Below the pieces are notes generated by a model. The model worked only from the letters and a program-made list of their open reading frames with translations. It made no database searches and had not been told where the DNA came from. DNA of 64,000 nt, from positions 496,001 to 560,000 of the forward strand of contig WWBZ02000014.1 of the NCBI GenBank assembly GCA_011503125.2, given 5' to 3'. Within the stretch, counting starts at the first letter, position 1. Every line of letters begins with the position of its first letter. This DNA comes from Botryosphaeria dothidea. Lineage: Eukaryota; Ascomycota; Dothideomycetes; Botryosphaeriales; Botryosphaeriaceae. The position numbers were made by a program, and so were the translations under genes. Shown piece after piece: positions 35,208 through 46,600 of the stretch.

Positions 35208-37069
35208 TTTGTCTGTCTTTTCTTCTTCTTGATTCTTTGGTAGGGTGGAAGCGGTGGTGAAATGCCCGAGTGAGGTTTCAGAAATTGGAGTGAGTCGTGG
35301 GCGCCATGGGCGGGGGGTGTGTTTTGTTCTATGACGACGATGGAGTGTGGAGATGCGACGCGGGGGAGGGGCTTGCGGCGACAAACCGAGGTATGACTAA
35401 ATAGGAAATGAACTGGGGTTCTGGACGCGCAAAACGCACTGGTTCCCGTCTGTGCTCTATGCATATTGTGCTTAAAGATGTTAGAGTAGCTCAAAGCCTC
35501 GGCAGCAAAATCAGTCGCTCGAGATCCTACTTTTGGGTGCTGCGCGTCGCACCTACCTATTGAGTCTACGAGATTCCATGCTTACATTTTGCACTGGTGT
35601 TTCTCATTTCTCAAGAATTCGATCATCCCGCAAACTGTACGCACCTTGAACGGGTGTCTTTGTTGAGATCTGTTCGTTTCACTAAAAATGTTCATTCTTG
35701 TGAGCTGTTTCCTTGGTATTTTAGTGTAGTGCTCGCTTTCTGTGGTAATTCCTCTTCGGGTTCCTTTTTAGGCTCCATCCCGGAGTCTTGCTCAAGGCGT
35801 GCCTGGGTATAAGTGTAGCATCGGGAGGACAGGTTCTCCACTGTGCTCAGGCCATACCTATTTGGTAAAGCCTGGGGCAAAAGCCAATATTGCCTAGCTG
35901 GTCTAGACGTGTCGGTTTCGAGCAGACTCCTTGTTCTTGAAGACTCGAGTGATGGATAATGGCGGCATTTAGGGGATGAGCAATCTTCAGTCGGCGAATG
36001 AGGGGAGCTGGCAGAGGGGGCTGGCAGGGTTTTCTGCAACGGTATGACCCAAGGCAGCCAAGGCCACCATGATGCTTAAAATAGGCCCAAATAGGGATGA
36101 CCAGGAAGCTTGAGCTACATTGGACCGAGATGGAGAGACAGCGGGGAGACAGCGGGAGGAGAAAACGGCAAAAGAAAAGCAGATGTCTGGAAGCGGTCGG
36201 CGATGCTCATGTTCATGAGTGAGTGATTCTCTGCGTGGCCGGGCAGAACGGGAGAGCTGCTGGGCGCTGCGGGCGCAACTCGTCCAGTGCGGGAGCAGCC
36301 GAGTGCCGAACAGACGACCCCCGGCCGTTTTTGGCCGGACACGCGTCGCCGCCGTCGTAACGCCCCGTATCCACGCAACCTGCACTGCCCTACCTATACC
36401 CGCCAGAGAAAGCTTCGCCATGTCGTCCAATCCCACGCCCGCCGAGCCACGCTCTCCTCGCCTGTTGTCGCGTGTTGAGTATGCGGCCTGAGGCGCATAC
36501 TCCTGCCTGACCCGTGCGGCCCTCGTCATTCTTATTTTGGCCGGCAGATCTTCCTGCCTCCCGCTCGAATCCTCTCGCTGTGGCTCAGTCGCTGCTGAGC
36601 CCTATCGATGCCGTACTACGGAATTCGCCCGGGCTCCGCTGCCTTCCTGTCCACTCACCATGCCCTTTTATGTTTCATGCAAACGCGTCAGGCTCCATCA
36701 TCCATGCCGTCTGTGGTAAGACGCAAGGAACAAAGCTGGCCAATATGCCCCGTGCCGGCCCCAGAACTAAGGCTGAGCTGCTGCTGAGCGACTGACCCCA
36801 GTCTATGGCGTGAACTTTCACAGCCCCCCAGCTTCCGGCCGTCTGGCTTTCCTGGCCCCGCTATATAGAACCTTGTTCTCCCTGCTGTCTCCTGGAATCT
36901 TCCTGTATCAACTGACTGTCATCTCTCTAATCCTATAACCACCTTCCACTCGCTACCTGTCGCTGTAAGTTCTTCATCCTAGCTGACTTACCATACCATT
37001 CTTACCCTTTCTCTATCAGGCCTATCCGACTTCGCTCGCTTTGATCTCAGACTTTTCACATCTGCCAAA
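35208..37069. other. Intergenic region with a probable 5' UTR intron
   Basis: About 1.9 kb. Near its right end a likely 5' untranslated intron (36965-37019, GTAAGT ... CTGAC ... CAG) precedes the ATG at 37070. A short ATG-led frame at 36420 (23 codons) followed by a GTATGC donor-like site could be an upstream exon or small ORF, but I cannot extend it convincingly. Otherwise nothing seen. Confidence 0.45.
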
Positions 37070-37570
37070 ATGTCCACTACCATTGCCGACGCCGCTACGA
37101 TTGCCTCGGAGGCGACTTCTGCCGCGGCCACTTCCGCAGCAGCCGAGACGACCACTGCCGCAGCAACCACTGCTGCAACGTCATCGGCAGAGACGTCTTC
37201 TGCAACCTCTACCTCTGCGACCACCAGTGCTTCATCCGCCTCCTCCACCTCGGCTTCCTCTAGCTCCGCCTCTTCCAGCATCGCCTCAACACTGAGCACC
37301 ATCACCAGCTCTACTTCCGTCAGCACCACAGCCTCTACCACCACTTCAAGCTCTACCGGCACCCTCACGCCCTGCGCAACGAACTGCACCGTCTTCACTT
37401 CGACCACTGCTTCCTCCCTTTTCGGCGCCGGTTGGCTCCTCCTCTTTGCTGTTGGCGGCTTCATCAACATCATCGCCTATTGCATTATGAAGAGGCACGA
37501 CGAGGCAAAGCACAAGAGACAGCTCGCCAGCGCCAAAGCTCAGGGCATCCTCCCGACCTCAGAACAATGA
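37070..37570 (+). CDS. Ser/Thr/Ala-rich single-pass membrane protein
   Basis: Single coding exon, 166 residues. Residues 1-100 are almost entirely Ser, Thr and Ala, expected to be heavily O-mannosylated. Then come a Cys-containing segment (TPCATNCTVFTSTTASS), one hydrophobic helix (GWLLLFAVGGFINIIAYCI) and a basic cytosolic tail (MKRHDEAKHKRQLASAKAQG). There is no N-terminal signal peptide, so the single helix probably acts as a reverse signal-anchor. The layout resembles short cell-wall-stress sensors (Mid2/Wsc-like), but no sensor domain is visible. An upstream UTR intron supports expression. Confidence 0.6.
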   Translation: MSTTIADAATIASEATSAAATSAAAETTTAAATTAATSSAETSSATSTSATTSASSASSTSASSSSASSSIASTLSTITSSTSVSTTASTTTSSSTGTLTPCATNCTVFTSTTASSLFGAGWLLLFAVGGFINIIAYCIMKRHDEAKHKRQLASAKAQGILPTSEQ

Positions 37571-37602
37571 GCACTTTTTCCTTCGTGCTTCAGGAACACT
37601 AG

Positions 37603-38574
37603 ATGACGGCATTTCAGGCGTCCAGGGCGGCCGGCATATGTTTCCGGCCAGGCGTTTCAGGGGCTCGCAATCAGGCATCATCAGGACAATTCTTATGGGG
37701 GAACTTGCGAGCAGTAAGGCCGACCAAAAAGAATAAGCGGGCCTGGAACATGGGTAGGGCGCCGCGTGTAAAACCTGCGAGACCCGGCCTTCCGGGATCC
37801 GGGATCAACCGCAACAAGATGGGGGCCGTGCATGTATTTTTTATTTCCCTTCTTTGCAACGAAAATACCCATCTGAACTCGTTTCAAATTTTTCTCCTTT
37901 TTTTCGATCTACTCAGTAATTGCCCTCTTGAATGTTCGTGTTTCACGGTCCTTACAGGCGCGGACGCTTTTCCGCCATGTCGTCTCATCACAGTCAGATC
38001 AGGTTTTCCTTCGGCTTCCATGACGCTTCCCGACCCAATCGGGAACTGTGCAGCCCCGACGGAATATCGCCACCTGTCCGCCCATGACCGCCTCGAATCA
38101 TTCGACGTCGCCGGACGCGTCTGGATTGCTGCTATTAATATCTCAGTCACGATATTCCGTATGCTACCTTTCTGCACACCCCGGATGGCAGAGCCGCATC
38201 CGCCGCGTCTCACAACATCGGTGGATACGGGGGTGGTGCTGCAGTCGACCCTTGACATCGAATACGACGGTCTCATAGACGATCAGAGAGAAACTACCAC
38301 CATGTGGAGTGGAAGCATTCGTCCGAACGCAAGTGTCATGGTCCAAGCTGTGCACCTGCGTCCGGACGAATGCTTCCACTCCTCACGAGCTTATGTTGAA
38401 AGCCGTTGCCGCCAACCGTCAGCTGCAACCTTCCCCTGTAAGCAGACCCCTGCATATGCGTCACTGATCCTAGCTGACAGTTGGCGGGCTTGCATACGTT
38501 GGCTTGAAATGTGCGAACCTCTACGGATCAAATTCCGGAAATCTCCAACTCGCAGGAATGCCCGGTGGCCATGA
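37603..38574 (+). other. Long open frame of uncertain status (323 codons)
   Basis: An uninterrupted ATG-led frame starts 33 bp after the preceding stop codon, probably within that gene's 3' flank. The predicted protein has a basic N-terminus, one hydrophobic stretch (about residues 80-110), scattered Cys, and no recognisable domain. It spans the 25-bp inverted repeat, which argues against a normal gene. Its length is unusual for non-coding DNA, so it is recorded but not called a gene. Confidence 0.2.
38307..38381. repeat. 25-bp near-perfect inverted repeat (long hairpin)
   Basis: The left arm at 38307-38331 (begins GAGTGGAAGCATTCGTCC) and the right arm at 38357-38381 are reverse complements at 24 of 25 positions, with a 25-nt loop. 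Transcribed, it would fold into a stable stem. It could be a small-RNA hairpin, the ends of a tiny miniature element, or an inverted duplication. Confidence 0.85.
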
Positions 38575-41500
38575 GCTCCTAGTGCGACAACATAGGTTGC
38601 AGGCCTCACATAAATACGAACGGCCTTACTTTCTCGGCGTCCACAAAGTCTGCAGACACTCCCCAGTAGTCTTTTCCTCCACATCGTCCATCGGCGCTTT
38701 TTCTCTAAGCTCCGGGACGGCATGATGACTTGCAAATGGCATTGTCATTACAACTCGAAGATAGCTCTTCTACATTGGATGTCAATGCTGTGGGGCATCA
38801 AAATGGTTGGATCCCTTCGCCTACCTCCGCGAAGATGGCTTTCATGAAGAGCAGGGAATCAGGCAGTCTCGTAACGGGATTGAACAAAAAAGATGGCAGC
38901 AAACGGTCGGACTTTCTGCTCTCAACGCGGCTTCTACTCAGAGCAAAGAGCTTGACGATCGAGCAACAGTCTTAAGCTTCTCTTCATTTAGCGCATCAAG
39001 GTCACGCACCACGAAGGTGCCCCTTGTGCGTATCACCGGCCATCCCCCGACGACGCACGCGGTCGCCTCCATGAGATCACGCCGCTGCAGGTATTCCGCT
39101 TGCCTCCCACGCGCACATTCAGGCCCGCTCGGATGCCTGGCGACCTCGACCTGTTTCAATGCAGCCACTCCGCATGTGGAGTGCCCGGGACCTGAGAGAC
39201 AGGGTGACCAGCTCGTGTCTGTCCGATTGCAAAAGCCCCTGCTTCTCAAATGAAGGAGGATGACGCACTAGGCTGTTTTTCTGCCTCGCTGTGTGCTCAA
39301 GTGTCAATAAGGAAAGGGAAGCATCTCGCTCATGTGCCTTGGGGCGCTCAGCAGCGTCCCATCGCAACGCCGATCCACATCCAAACTCGCCATAGTTGAC
39401 GCGCTGCATCTGACAACGATGCGGAAGCATAGGCAGGCTCAACTTGGAGCGGACCTCGCAAAACAGAGCAACGCAGTAGGCACCTTGCTCCTCCAACGAG
39501 GACCAAGTACCAGCCTTTTGTGGATCTCTATCCGACACACTCCTCCCTGTCATCCTCATTCTGGATGCTCTAGCGGACTCCGCACACCATTCGCTTTTAA
39601 AAGAGTGTCCTTCTTCCGCGCGGTAACCGGGAAGCTACGGATTCCGGCACGTCACGTTCCCGCCACCTGCTCGAGAGCCCCGTGCATGCCATGCGGATGG
39701 CGCCGGAAACGCGGCGATCATCCGTGCTGGCGTTCGAATGGCACGAGGCGCAGCGACGGCCGTCCGCACGGACTCTCGTGCTGGCGGCTACGGCTGCGGA
39801 GGGTCTGTGCCGGTGACGTGGTGGCTGGGTGCGCGCGCATGAGGGCGTCAAAACTCCGAAGGGGAGGAGGGAGGGGGGGGTTTGCTCTTTTTAAAAAGAG
39901 GGTGTGGAGGTGCGGGTTTTGGGAGAGCAGACACGCATTGGCTTACCGTGGAAGACCAACCAGCGCTGTTCGCTTGTTTTCATGGGATCCAACGCCAGTC
40001 ACTTCCTTGCGGCGGTGTGTTGTCCTGCATGCGCTCTTTTGGCCAGCGGCACTCCGACGCAAAGATTCATCGGCCCCCAGAGCTGTGAGATACGGTCAAT
40101 TTGCTTTGTCCCGGAGCAGCACCATCTTGTGTCTCTGATGATTCTCGTCAGCGCGCCTGGAGCTAAGTACAATGAGGAGCGAGCGAACAAGTACGAAAAG
40201 TCCGCGAGGTCTTTCCATTTTTCACGATTTGGCAGTAACGCTTCCGGTGCCGTGTCGAAGAGAGTGAGAGCTCTGTCTAAGACGATTTTCAAGAAAAGTC
40301 GAGAAGAACATACGCGCTGGTCACGTCGGATTCTGAGGCCTGGAAGGCACCCGGACAGTTCGTGGACCGTGCAGGGATTTGCAGAAGAAGCTCTACATTT
40401 TACAGAAAAAATTAGGTTCGGATGCATTTCAAAAAGCTGTTCACTTATCGTACAGGAATTCATCGCAATAGGAGCGCCACCCTCGACCGCAGTCTCGAGA
40501 GGCGACGATCTTTGAAAGACAAAGTACTCGATTTTCACTTTTTTTTTTTTTTTTACTTCTGCGTGGTATCCGCGTCAGGTCTCTATAACGTTTGAATGTG
40601 GCTTTGGGATGACGTTTGTGATGACACGCCATCATACAGCGATAGAACTTTTTGTTGACGGACACATTGTGCTCTTTCTTTGATATTGGTACGACCATTT
40701 CGGCCCATACGTCAGGACAAGAATGAACTTTCCCGAGAACACGGGGAAAGTTAAAGCTTGAGATAATAGCAGAAGGTATGTCTGCTTTTTCATTTTCAAG
40801 AATGTTGTCTTCTGCTGGCTGTCGATGTTACAGGATTCGGTAAGCGCATCCATTGGGTCAGGCCCACACTGCACAAGCGGGCATGCACCTTATCTCATGC
40901 AACTCTAACCCTTTCAACTCGAAACGTCGGCTGCCATGACCCACCACAGAAACCAGAAACATTCGGCCATCAACGTCCACTTCACACGCCACGCAGGAAC
41001 AACGCCTGGATGGTCAGCACTGCTTCCCAGGTATTTGCTGTCGACAGCGAGGGCCCGGACCGAGCACGTATCCCACCTTCGAGCATCACAGGAGAACTTA
41101 GGATCATGACGTTCAGCCAAGCATTTCCCGTTCCTGCAGGAGATGTTCATGATCCTTGACACCGCCCACAAGTCTCCTGATCTGAGACTCGTATCGCACC
41201 GCCAACGCTGCATGCAAAGTTTCCAGAGCGCCCACTACCGCAAACTGCAGCTTCCGAATACATACAAGCGAGAAGACAGACGGTCGCATAAGGGTGTGGT
41301 CGAAGTATGGCGGAGTTCGCAACGGGGCCGCCGTCGTATTCTGGTGGAGCAATTTACGCGGAGGAGGCCTTGGAGAAAACACGATACGGAAGCATCAGAG
41401 CAACAACGGCCATTGGTGGGACAACGCCCCCGGTGGGCGGCCGCGGTGAATGACCCCGGTGGGGGCATGGTCCCTGTGGGGTAACAAGAAACGATGATCC

Positions 41501-41670
41501 CCATTCGGGCGGGAGTGATCTGGACCAGGCGCCCGAACAGGCAGGCCGACGACGGCTCGCAACCACCGGCGATCCGCAGGCCACCTCAGGTCCAATTTCA
41601 GGTACCCTTTCCATGACGATTGCGTGCGGGGTACGCCTTCTATTTAACGTCCACCTCGTCTGTCACCACC

Positions 41671-41910
41671 ATGGCCTGCAGTGAGCATTCACCATGGTGT
41701 TCTGTGATCGACTGCTGGCCTTGGCCGTCGTGCTCCCTCTCGCCGCCGCTCAGACCACCATCTCCACCGACAACTTTCACGCTGTCCTCGCCGCCGACTC
41801 GCAGGTCCTGCGATCCCTCAGGCCAGCTTCCCAGAGCAGCTTCGACTTTTCGCCCGCCGACGTTTTTGACTCCAGAAACGGAAATGGAAACTACCACACC
41901 GGCGATCTGA
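41671..41910 (+). promoter_or_regulatory. Overlapping out-of-frame upstream ORF of the DUF5695-like gene
   Basis: An ATG at 41671 in the context CACCATGG starts an 80-codon frame (stop included) that overlaps the main start at 41694 in a different frame. If present in the mRNA it should reduce initiation at the main ATG. Alternatively a 5' UTR intron (GTACGC from 41629 to the CAG ending at 41680) would remove it. Confidence 0.35.
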
Positions 41911-44485
41911 CCTTCCGCTACCGCTCTGGAACCACAGGGACCTGGCAGAACGGCAACAGTGCAGCCGAAAGAGCCCCAGTCTCGAGCACCCCGGCCAATG
42001 GAGCTCTCGCATCCGCGAATCTGGGAGCAACCCTGCCAGACTCGAGTGCCACCTTGGACGTGACCCGGAGATGGATTGACGTTGACGGCGACCTTGGACT
42101 CGAATTCACCTTGACCAATGTCGCTGACGGGACCGTCGAAGTCGGCAGCCTTGGCTTCCCCATCGAATTCAACAACATCTTCACCGGACGCACAGCCGTG
42201 GAGACACGCGACAACTGCGTGCTGCTGGACCCCTATATTGGACTCCATGCCGGCTACGTCCAGGCCACCCGTCTGACCGGAACCGGCCCCAACCTCGTCA
42301 TCACCCCGCTGACCGACGCCACCAAATTCGAGGCCTGGAGGTTCCTCCCCGAACAAAGCGTCGATCCGCTCTACTACCAGTCCCAAACCTACGAGGGCAA
42401 CTACGAATGGCAAGTCTACACCAAAGCCTGGGCCGAAAACGAGTGGCAAGGCGTCGACCCGTGGAACGAGCCCACCTCCTCCATCCTCGAGCCCGGCGCC
42501 AACATCACCGTCGGCCTGCGCTTCTCGCTCGCCGCCACCATCCCGGCCATCGAAGAAGCCGTACAATCCACCAACAACCCCGTCGCCGTCGGCATCCCCG
42601 GCTACATCCTCCCCGCCGACATCATCGGCCGCCTCTTCCTGCACACCAACGCCTCCGTCTCCTCCATCACCGCCTCCCCCGCCGGCGCCCTCACCCTCAG
42701 CACCCCGACCCCCTTCGCCGGCGGCGTCGAGTACGCCGTCACCCCGTCCGCCAGCGCCTGGGGCCGCGCGCGCCTCGCCGTCCAATACGCCGGCGGCAAG
42801 AACCAGACCGTCCACTACCGCATCACCAAGCCCGCCCCGGAAGCCATATCCGACCTCGGCGCCTTCCTCACGACGGAGCAGTGGTTCGCCGACGACGCCG
42901 ACCCCTTCGGCCGCGCGCACTCGGTCATCACGTACGACCGCGCCGCCGGCGCGCCCGTCGCGCAGGACAACCGCGCGTGGATCGCCGGGCTCTCGGACGA
43001 GGGCGGCGCAGGGTCGTTCGTCGCGGCCGCGCTGAAGCAGGCCGCGCAGCCGGCCGCCGCCGAGGTGGCCAAGCTCGAGACGTTCGTCGCGGACGTCGTG
43101 TGGGGCGCGCTGCAGATCGCGGAGGGGGCCGACGCGCACGCCGTCCGCAAGAGCCTGTTCTACTACGAGCCCGCGCTGCTGCCGAACTACACGTACGACC
43201 CGCAGATCGCGTGGGACACGTGGTCCGCGTGGGACAGGGAGGCGGCGTACGCGACGGACCGCGGGTACAACTACGTGCACGTGACGGCGTTGTACTGGGG
43301 ACTGTATCGCGCGGGGCGGGCGGTGCCGGCGGTGCTGGCCAAGGAGACGGCGGAGACGTACTTGAAGCGGGCGTGCGAGACGGTGTTGTTCATGATGAGC
43401 ACGGACGCGAGCGGGAGTCATCGCGTCGGGTACTGGGACGTCGGGCAGATGGGCGAGACGGTGTACGGGCGCGTGTTGGAGGACCTGAAGGCGGAGGGGC
43501 TGGCGGAGGAGGCGGCGAAGCTGGAGGCGGCGATGAAGGTCCGGGCGGAGCATTGGGCGACGCAGGAGGATCCGTTCGGGTCGGAGATGGCGTGGGACTC
43601 GACGGGGCAGGAGGGCGTGTATTACTGGACCAAGTGAGTCGACGGCCCCTGGTTGGTGGGGAAAAGAGAGGGATGGGTCCGAATGCTGACCTGCGGCCCA
43701 GATACTTCAACGACACGGCGTCGGCCGACAAGACCATCAGCTCCATCATCGCCTACATGCCGACCGTCGCGCACTGGGGCTGGAACGGCAACGCCCGCCG
43801 CTACTGGGACTTCATCTACGGCGGCAAGCTGCAGCGCCTCGAGCGCCAGATCCACCACTACGGCAGCGGCCTCAACGCGCTGCCGCTCCTCGCCGCCTAC
43901 CGCAGCGACCCCGACGCCGCGGACCTCCACCTCCTCCGCGTCGGCCACGCCGGCAACACCGCCCCGCTGTCGAACATCGACGAGCAGGGCTTCGCCGCGG
44001 CGGCGTTCCACTCGTGGCCCGACACCCTCGCCTGGGACGCGTATTCCGGTGACTACGGACCGAATTTCCTGGGGCACGTGCTGGGCAGTGCGGCGTATCT
44101 TGTGAAGAGCGAGGCGTACGGGTGGGTGGCGTTTGGGGGGAATTTGGTTGAGGGTGCAGAGGGGGGCGTGACGGTGGAGCCGAGGGATGCGGCGAGGAGG
44201 AGCGTGTACGTGGCGCCGCTGGGGGTATTGGTGAGCGTGGATGCGGGGGCGGTTGAGAGCTTCACGTACGCGGAGGAGGGGAAGAAGCTCACCGTTCGGG
44301 TGAAGAGCAGCAGTGGGTTTGGCGACGAAGCGGCCAGTGCGGTCGTAACGGTTGAGCAGACGGCGGAGGTGGAGGGAGTGGGCGCGGCCAGCGTTACGAC
44401 GACGGGGTTGGAGAGGAAGAGGGGTGGGTGGGTGGTGGATTTGAGTGGGGGAGAGGCGAAGGAGGTTGAGTTGGCGGCGGCTTGA
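41694..44485 (+). CDS. Large secreted protein, DUF5695-like (glycoside-hydrolase-like helical barrel)
   Basis: Two exons (41694-43633 and 43702-44485; intron GTGAGT...CAG) join in frame to 907 residues. A signal peptide (LLALAVVLPLAAAQ) begins at the ATG at 41694. The N-terminal beta-rich part contains GNYHTGDLTFRYR and LGLEFTLTNV. The C-terminal part has repeated helical aromatic segments such as IAWDTWSAWDREAAYA, NYVHVTALYWGLYR, VAHWGWNGNARRYWDF, QIHHYGSGLNALPLLAAYR and DAYSGDYGPNFLGHVLG, as in alpha/alpha-barrel carbohydrate-active enzymes. I match it to the fungal DUF5695 family by pattern. It probably acts outside the cell on a polysaccharide, but the substrate is unknown. Third positions are strongly GC-biased. 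Confidence 0.7.
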
Positions 44486-44970
44486 AGGGAGTGTGTGATG
44501 TAGCTGTTGTACTGTTAATCTTTGAGCAAAAATGTGAGTGATGTTGACGTCCAAATCTGGGCTTTGTGTGGACTGTCTTGACTTCATGGAAGGTCTCCAT
44601 CAGGAACTGGCGCTTTGTACATTTGGCGACAACTCACCAAAACCAGTGCGTGTAACTGTACTAAGACTGCAAAAAGAAGTGCTTGTACTAACAACTTTGA
44701 TGTATCCACACATATAAACAATGGGGGGGCCATCCGGGGTTTAGGGCGTTGGCGGAGGAGGAGGAGGAGGAGGAGGAGGAGGAGGTTGTGCCGGGTGGGG
44801 TTGAGGGAGCTGCTGAGGATGTGGTGGTTGTGTTGGCGGGTGGGGTGGAGGAGAGCCGTGTTCACGGCAATGGCTAATTCTTCGCTCGGTTTAAGAATCG
44901 AACTCCAGCTGACAGCGTGATGTGCAGCGGATCTCCATTGCTATCGCGGATCCATACCTACCAAGCAGAT
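44486..44970. other. Transition zone to the repeat island
   Basis: 485 bp downstream of the DUF5695-like gene, containing a GGA trinucleotide run at 44754-44785. No gene seen. Sequence beyond 44,971 is the broken hydrolase. Confidence 0.5.
44754..44785 (+). repeat. (GGA)n trinucleotide repeat
   Basis: About ten units of GGA in the 3' flank of the DUF5695-like gene. Confidence 0.9.
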
Positions 44971-45430
44971 CGTTTGTTCGCACTCTCTTTCGCGGACGTA
45001 GGATACTTCGCCCCGGGAGTAGAGTTGAATGAGAAAACTGTCTGAGCACTCAACAATGCAACTGAGGCTGCTTTTGGCTACACGATGTACGGATATTGGT
45101 TATTCAACAATGAAGACCGCACAGCTTCCGTCATGGATGCTCATATTGAGGCCGGCCACGCGGTCTTGCTCTGCATCCAAGGTTACAAGATATCACAGCT
45201 AGACTCTATGTACACTCTGGCATACACATACAACGCGACGTACTTCAAGGAGGACTTTGCACGCATTGATGCATACGAAAGGAGACTTTTGGAGGACAAG
45301 ATTGCGCCGATTGGTGGCGAGTACGTCATCAGAGTGACGCAAGAACAATGGAAATCCATCATTACGTCTCAAGGAGGACTTCATGGGCCATTGAAATGGT
45401 ACAAGGCTAATATGAGAGGTAATCTCTCCT
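44971..45430 (+). pseudogene. Fragment of an epoxide-hydrolase-like alpha/beta hydrolase
   Basis: The frame reads SFADVGYFAPGVELNEKTV, then an in-frame TGA at 45043-45045, then NNATEAAFGYTMYGYWLFN and NEDRTASVMDAH. Further on, VTQEQWKSIITSQGGLHGPLKWYKANMRG is the lid/GPLNWY-type segment of fungal soluble-epoxide-hydrolase-like proteins. The part between the two (about 45,150-45,310) is poorly conserved. The N-terminal nucleophile part and the C-terminal His part are both missing. A GTAATC donor-like site follows at 45421, after which the sequence is transposon. It appears to be a gene truncated at the edge of the repeat island and then mutated. Confidence 0.7.
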
Positions 45431-46600
45431 CGACCCTTTTTTTCTACATGACCACGCCAAAAAATCGACCCCAAGCTACGGCGCCGGGAGAGGGCCCCAG
45501 GGACTCTCCTAGGCCCAGCGAGACTCAAAACACTACTCAGAGTAGCTGCAGCCGCGTCGTGGTTGATGTAGAGGCCGCAGGAAGGGGCGAACAGCCCCCT
45601 CCAGTAACCGCCTCTACCCAACCATAGCGTACCCCTAATAAACCGCAGGGCATCCAGTACAGCGTAGAATACGTTGAAAGAGCCTCAAAGACAGCAGATA
45701 CCCTCCTCTAAGCCCTACATGCATCCGCTGGCCTCCCTTTAGTCCTCTCCAGCCAGGTAAAAAATTTTCTCGATATTGCTAAGATAATCTTCTAGGATTA
45801 TATCTCTATATACTAGGAGGTAAATACTAAGGAACCCGGCCTTAAGGATATCCTTTAGGAAGTATAGTAAGTCTAGAAGATAGTTAGCCGACTCTAGACT
45901 ACCCCTACGTCCGTAGTGCCTAGCTAGGCTAATATTATAGCCCGAGTAGTCCTAAAGCCTCCTACCCCCCCGGCTACTACTAAGCTTACCCTATACTTCC
46001 TAGATAAGACTAATAGATAGAAGGTCGCTAACCTCTCTAATAAGGCTATTATTAAGAAGATTTAGGTAGAAAAAAGCCTAGCGTATAAAAAGATACTAGC
46101 TACTAAGAAGCTTCCTAGTAGAAACGTTAAGATCTTTATATCTAATACTTAGACTAGAGTAGCCCTCCTCTAGAACTAGAAATAGACTATAGAACTAGGT
46201 AGAGAAGTCCGCTCTAACTAGTAGCTCTACTTAGTACTAGTCTATAACGTCCCCCTTAAAGATATTAATATTAAGAATTCCTAGACCGCCTAAACTCTTT
46301 AGAATTAGAATCTATCTCTATATCTAGGGCTACGTATTAGTAAGCTAGCCTAGCTAAAGAGAAAGCTTCTAGAGGGAAAAACTTACTTAACGATTATTCT
46401 TAGTACTATAGACTCTAAGGTAGCTAACTAGATTATTACTAAAGGACTTATTAGTAACTATACGCTCTATATAGTAGAATACTATAGTATTATTACGGTT
46501 AGAACCCTAAGAGTACCTTAAATAGATTCTATAGCGAGACCTTAGATTAAGAGAATTCTAAAGCTTAATAAAGCTTAATAAGAAAACTCTATAACTTACT
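45431..46600 (+). mobile_element. RIP-degraded plus-strand LINE 5' part (ORF1 relic)
   Basis: A GC-richer leader (to about 45,650) runs into sequence saturated with TA dinucleotides. Read on the plus strand through many TAG/TAA codons, a non-LTR ORF1 (gag-like) pattern can be followed: NLSNKAIIKKI, EKSLAYKKILATKKLPS, VKIFISNT, YNVPLKDINIKNS and TITVRTLRVP. Most stops fall where Gln or Trp would be expected, the outcome of C-to-T RIP. The leftward limit is the broken hydrolase gene. The right boundary is approximate. Confidence 0.55.

Larger units (their letters stand above)
37571..41693. other. Gene-poor region
   Basis: About 4.1 kb between the Ser/Thr-rich membrane protein and the DUF5695-like gene. 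It holds one long unexplained frame (37603-38574), a 25-bp inverted repeat (38307-38381), overlapping frames on both strands near 39,330-40,540 without recognisable domains, and a 16-nt poly(T) at 40,539-40,554. No gene is firmly supported. Confidence 0.45.

Noticed and set aside
36420..36720. Possible small multi-exon gene starting MSSNPTPAEPRSPRLLSR
   Set aside because: First exon and donor look plausible, but the following exon reaches a stop quickly and shows no domain; it could equally be 5' UTR of the gene at 37070.
39332..40538. Overlapping long frames on both strands (268 codons plus; 203 plus; 179 minus)
   Set aside because: No domain, no consistent splice partners, and strong overlap on opposite strands; treated as chance.
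42407..43633. Arg/His-rich long plus frame and long minus frame within the DUF5695-like gene
   Set aside because: GC-rich third positions create open shadow frames; the signal peptide and structured protein are in the other frame.
44880..44910. GTTCGATTC on the minus strand, B-box-like
   Set aside because: Flanking bases do not form a T-arm stem and no A box precedes it.
1..45000. Secondary-metabolite cluster (adenylation enzyme, flavin oxidase, transporter)
   Set aside because: The candidates are separated by many kilobases and unrelated genes, with no core PKS/NRPS or pathway regulator.
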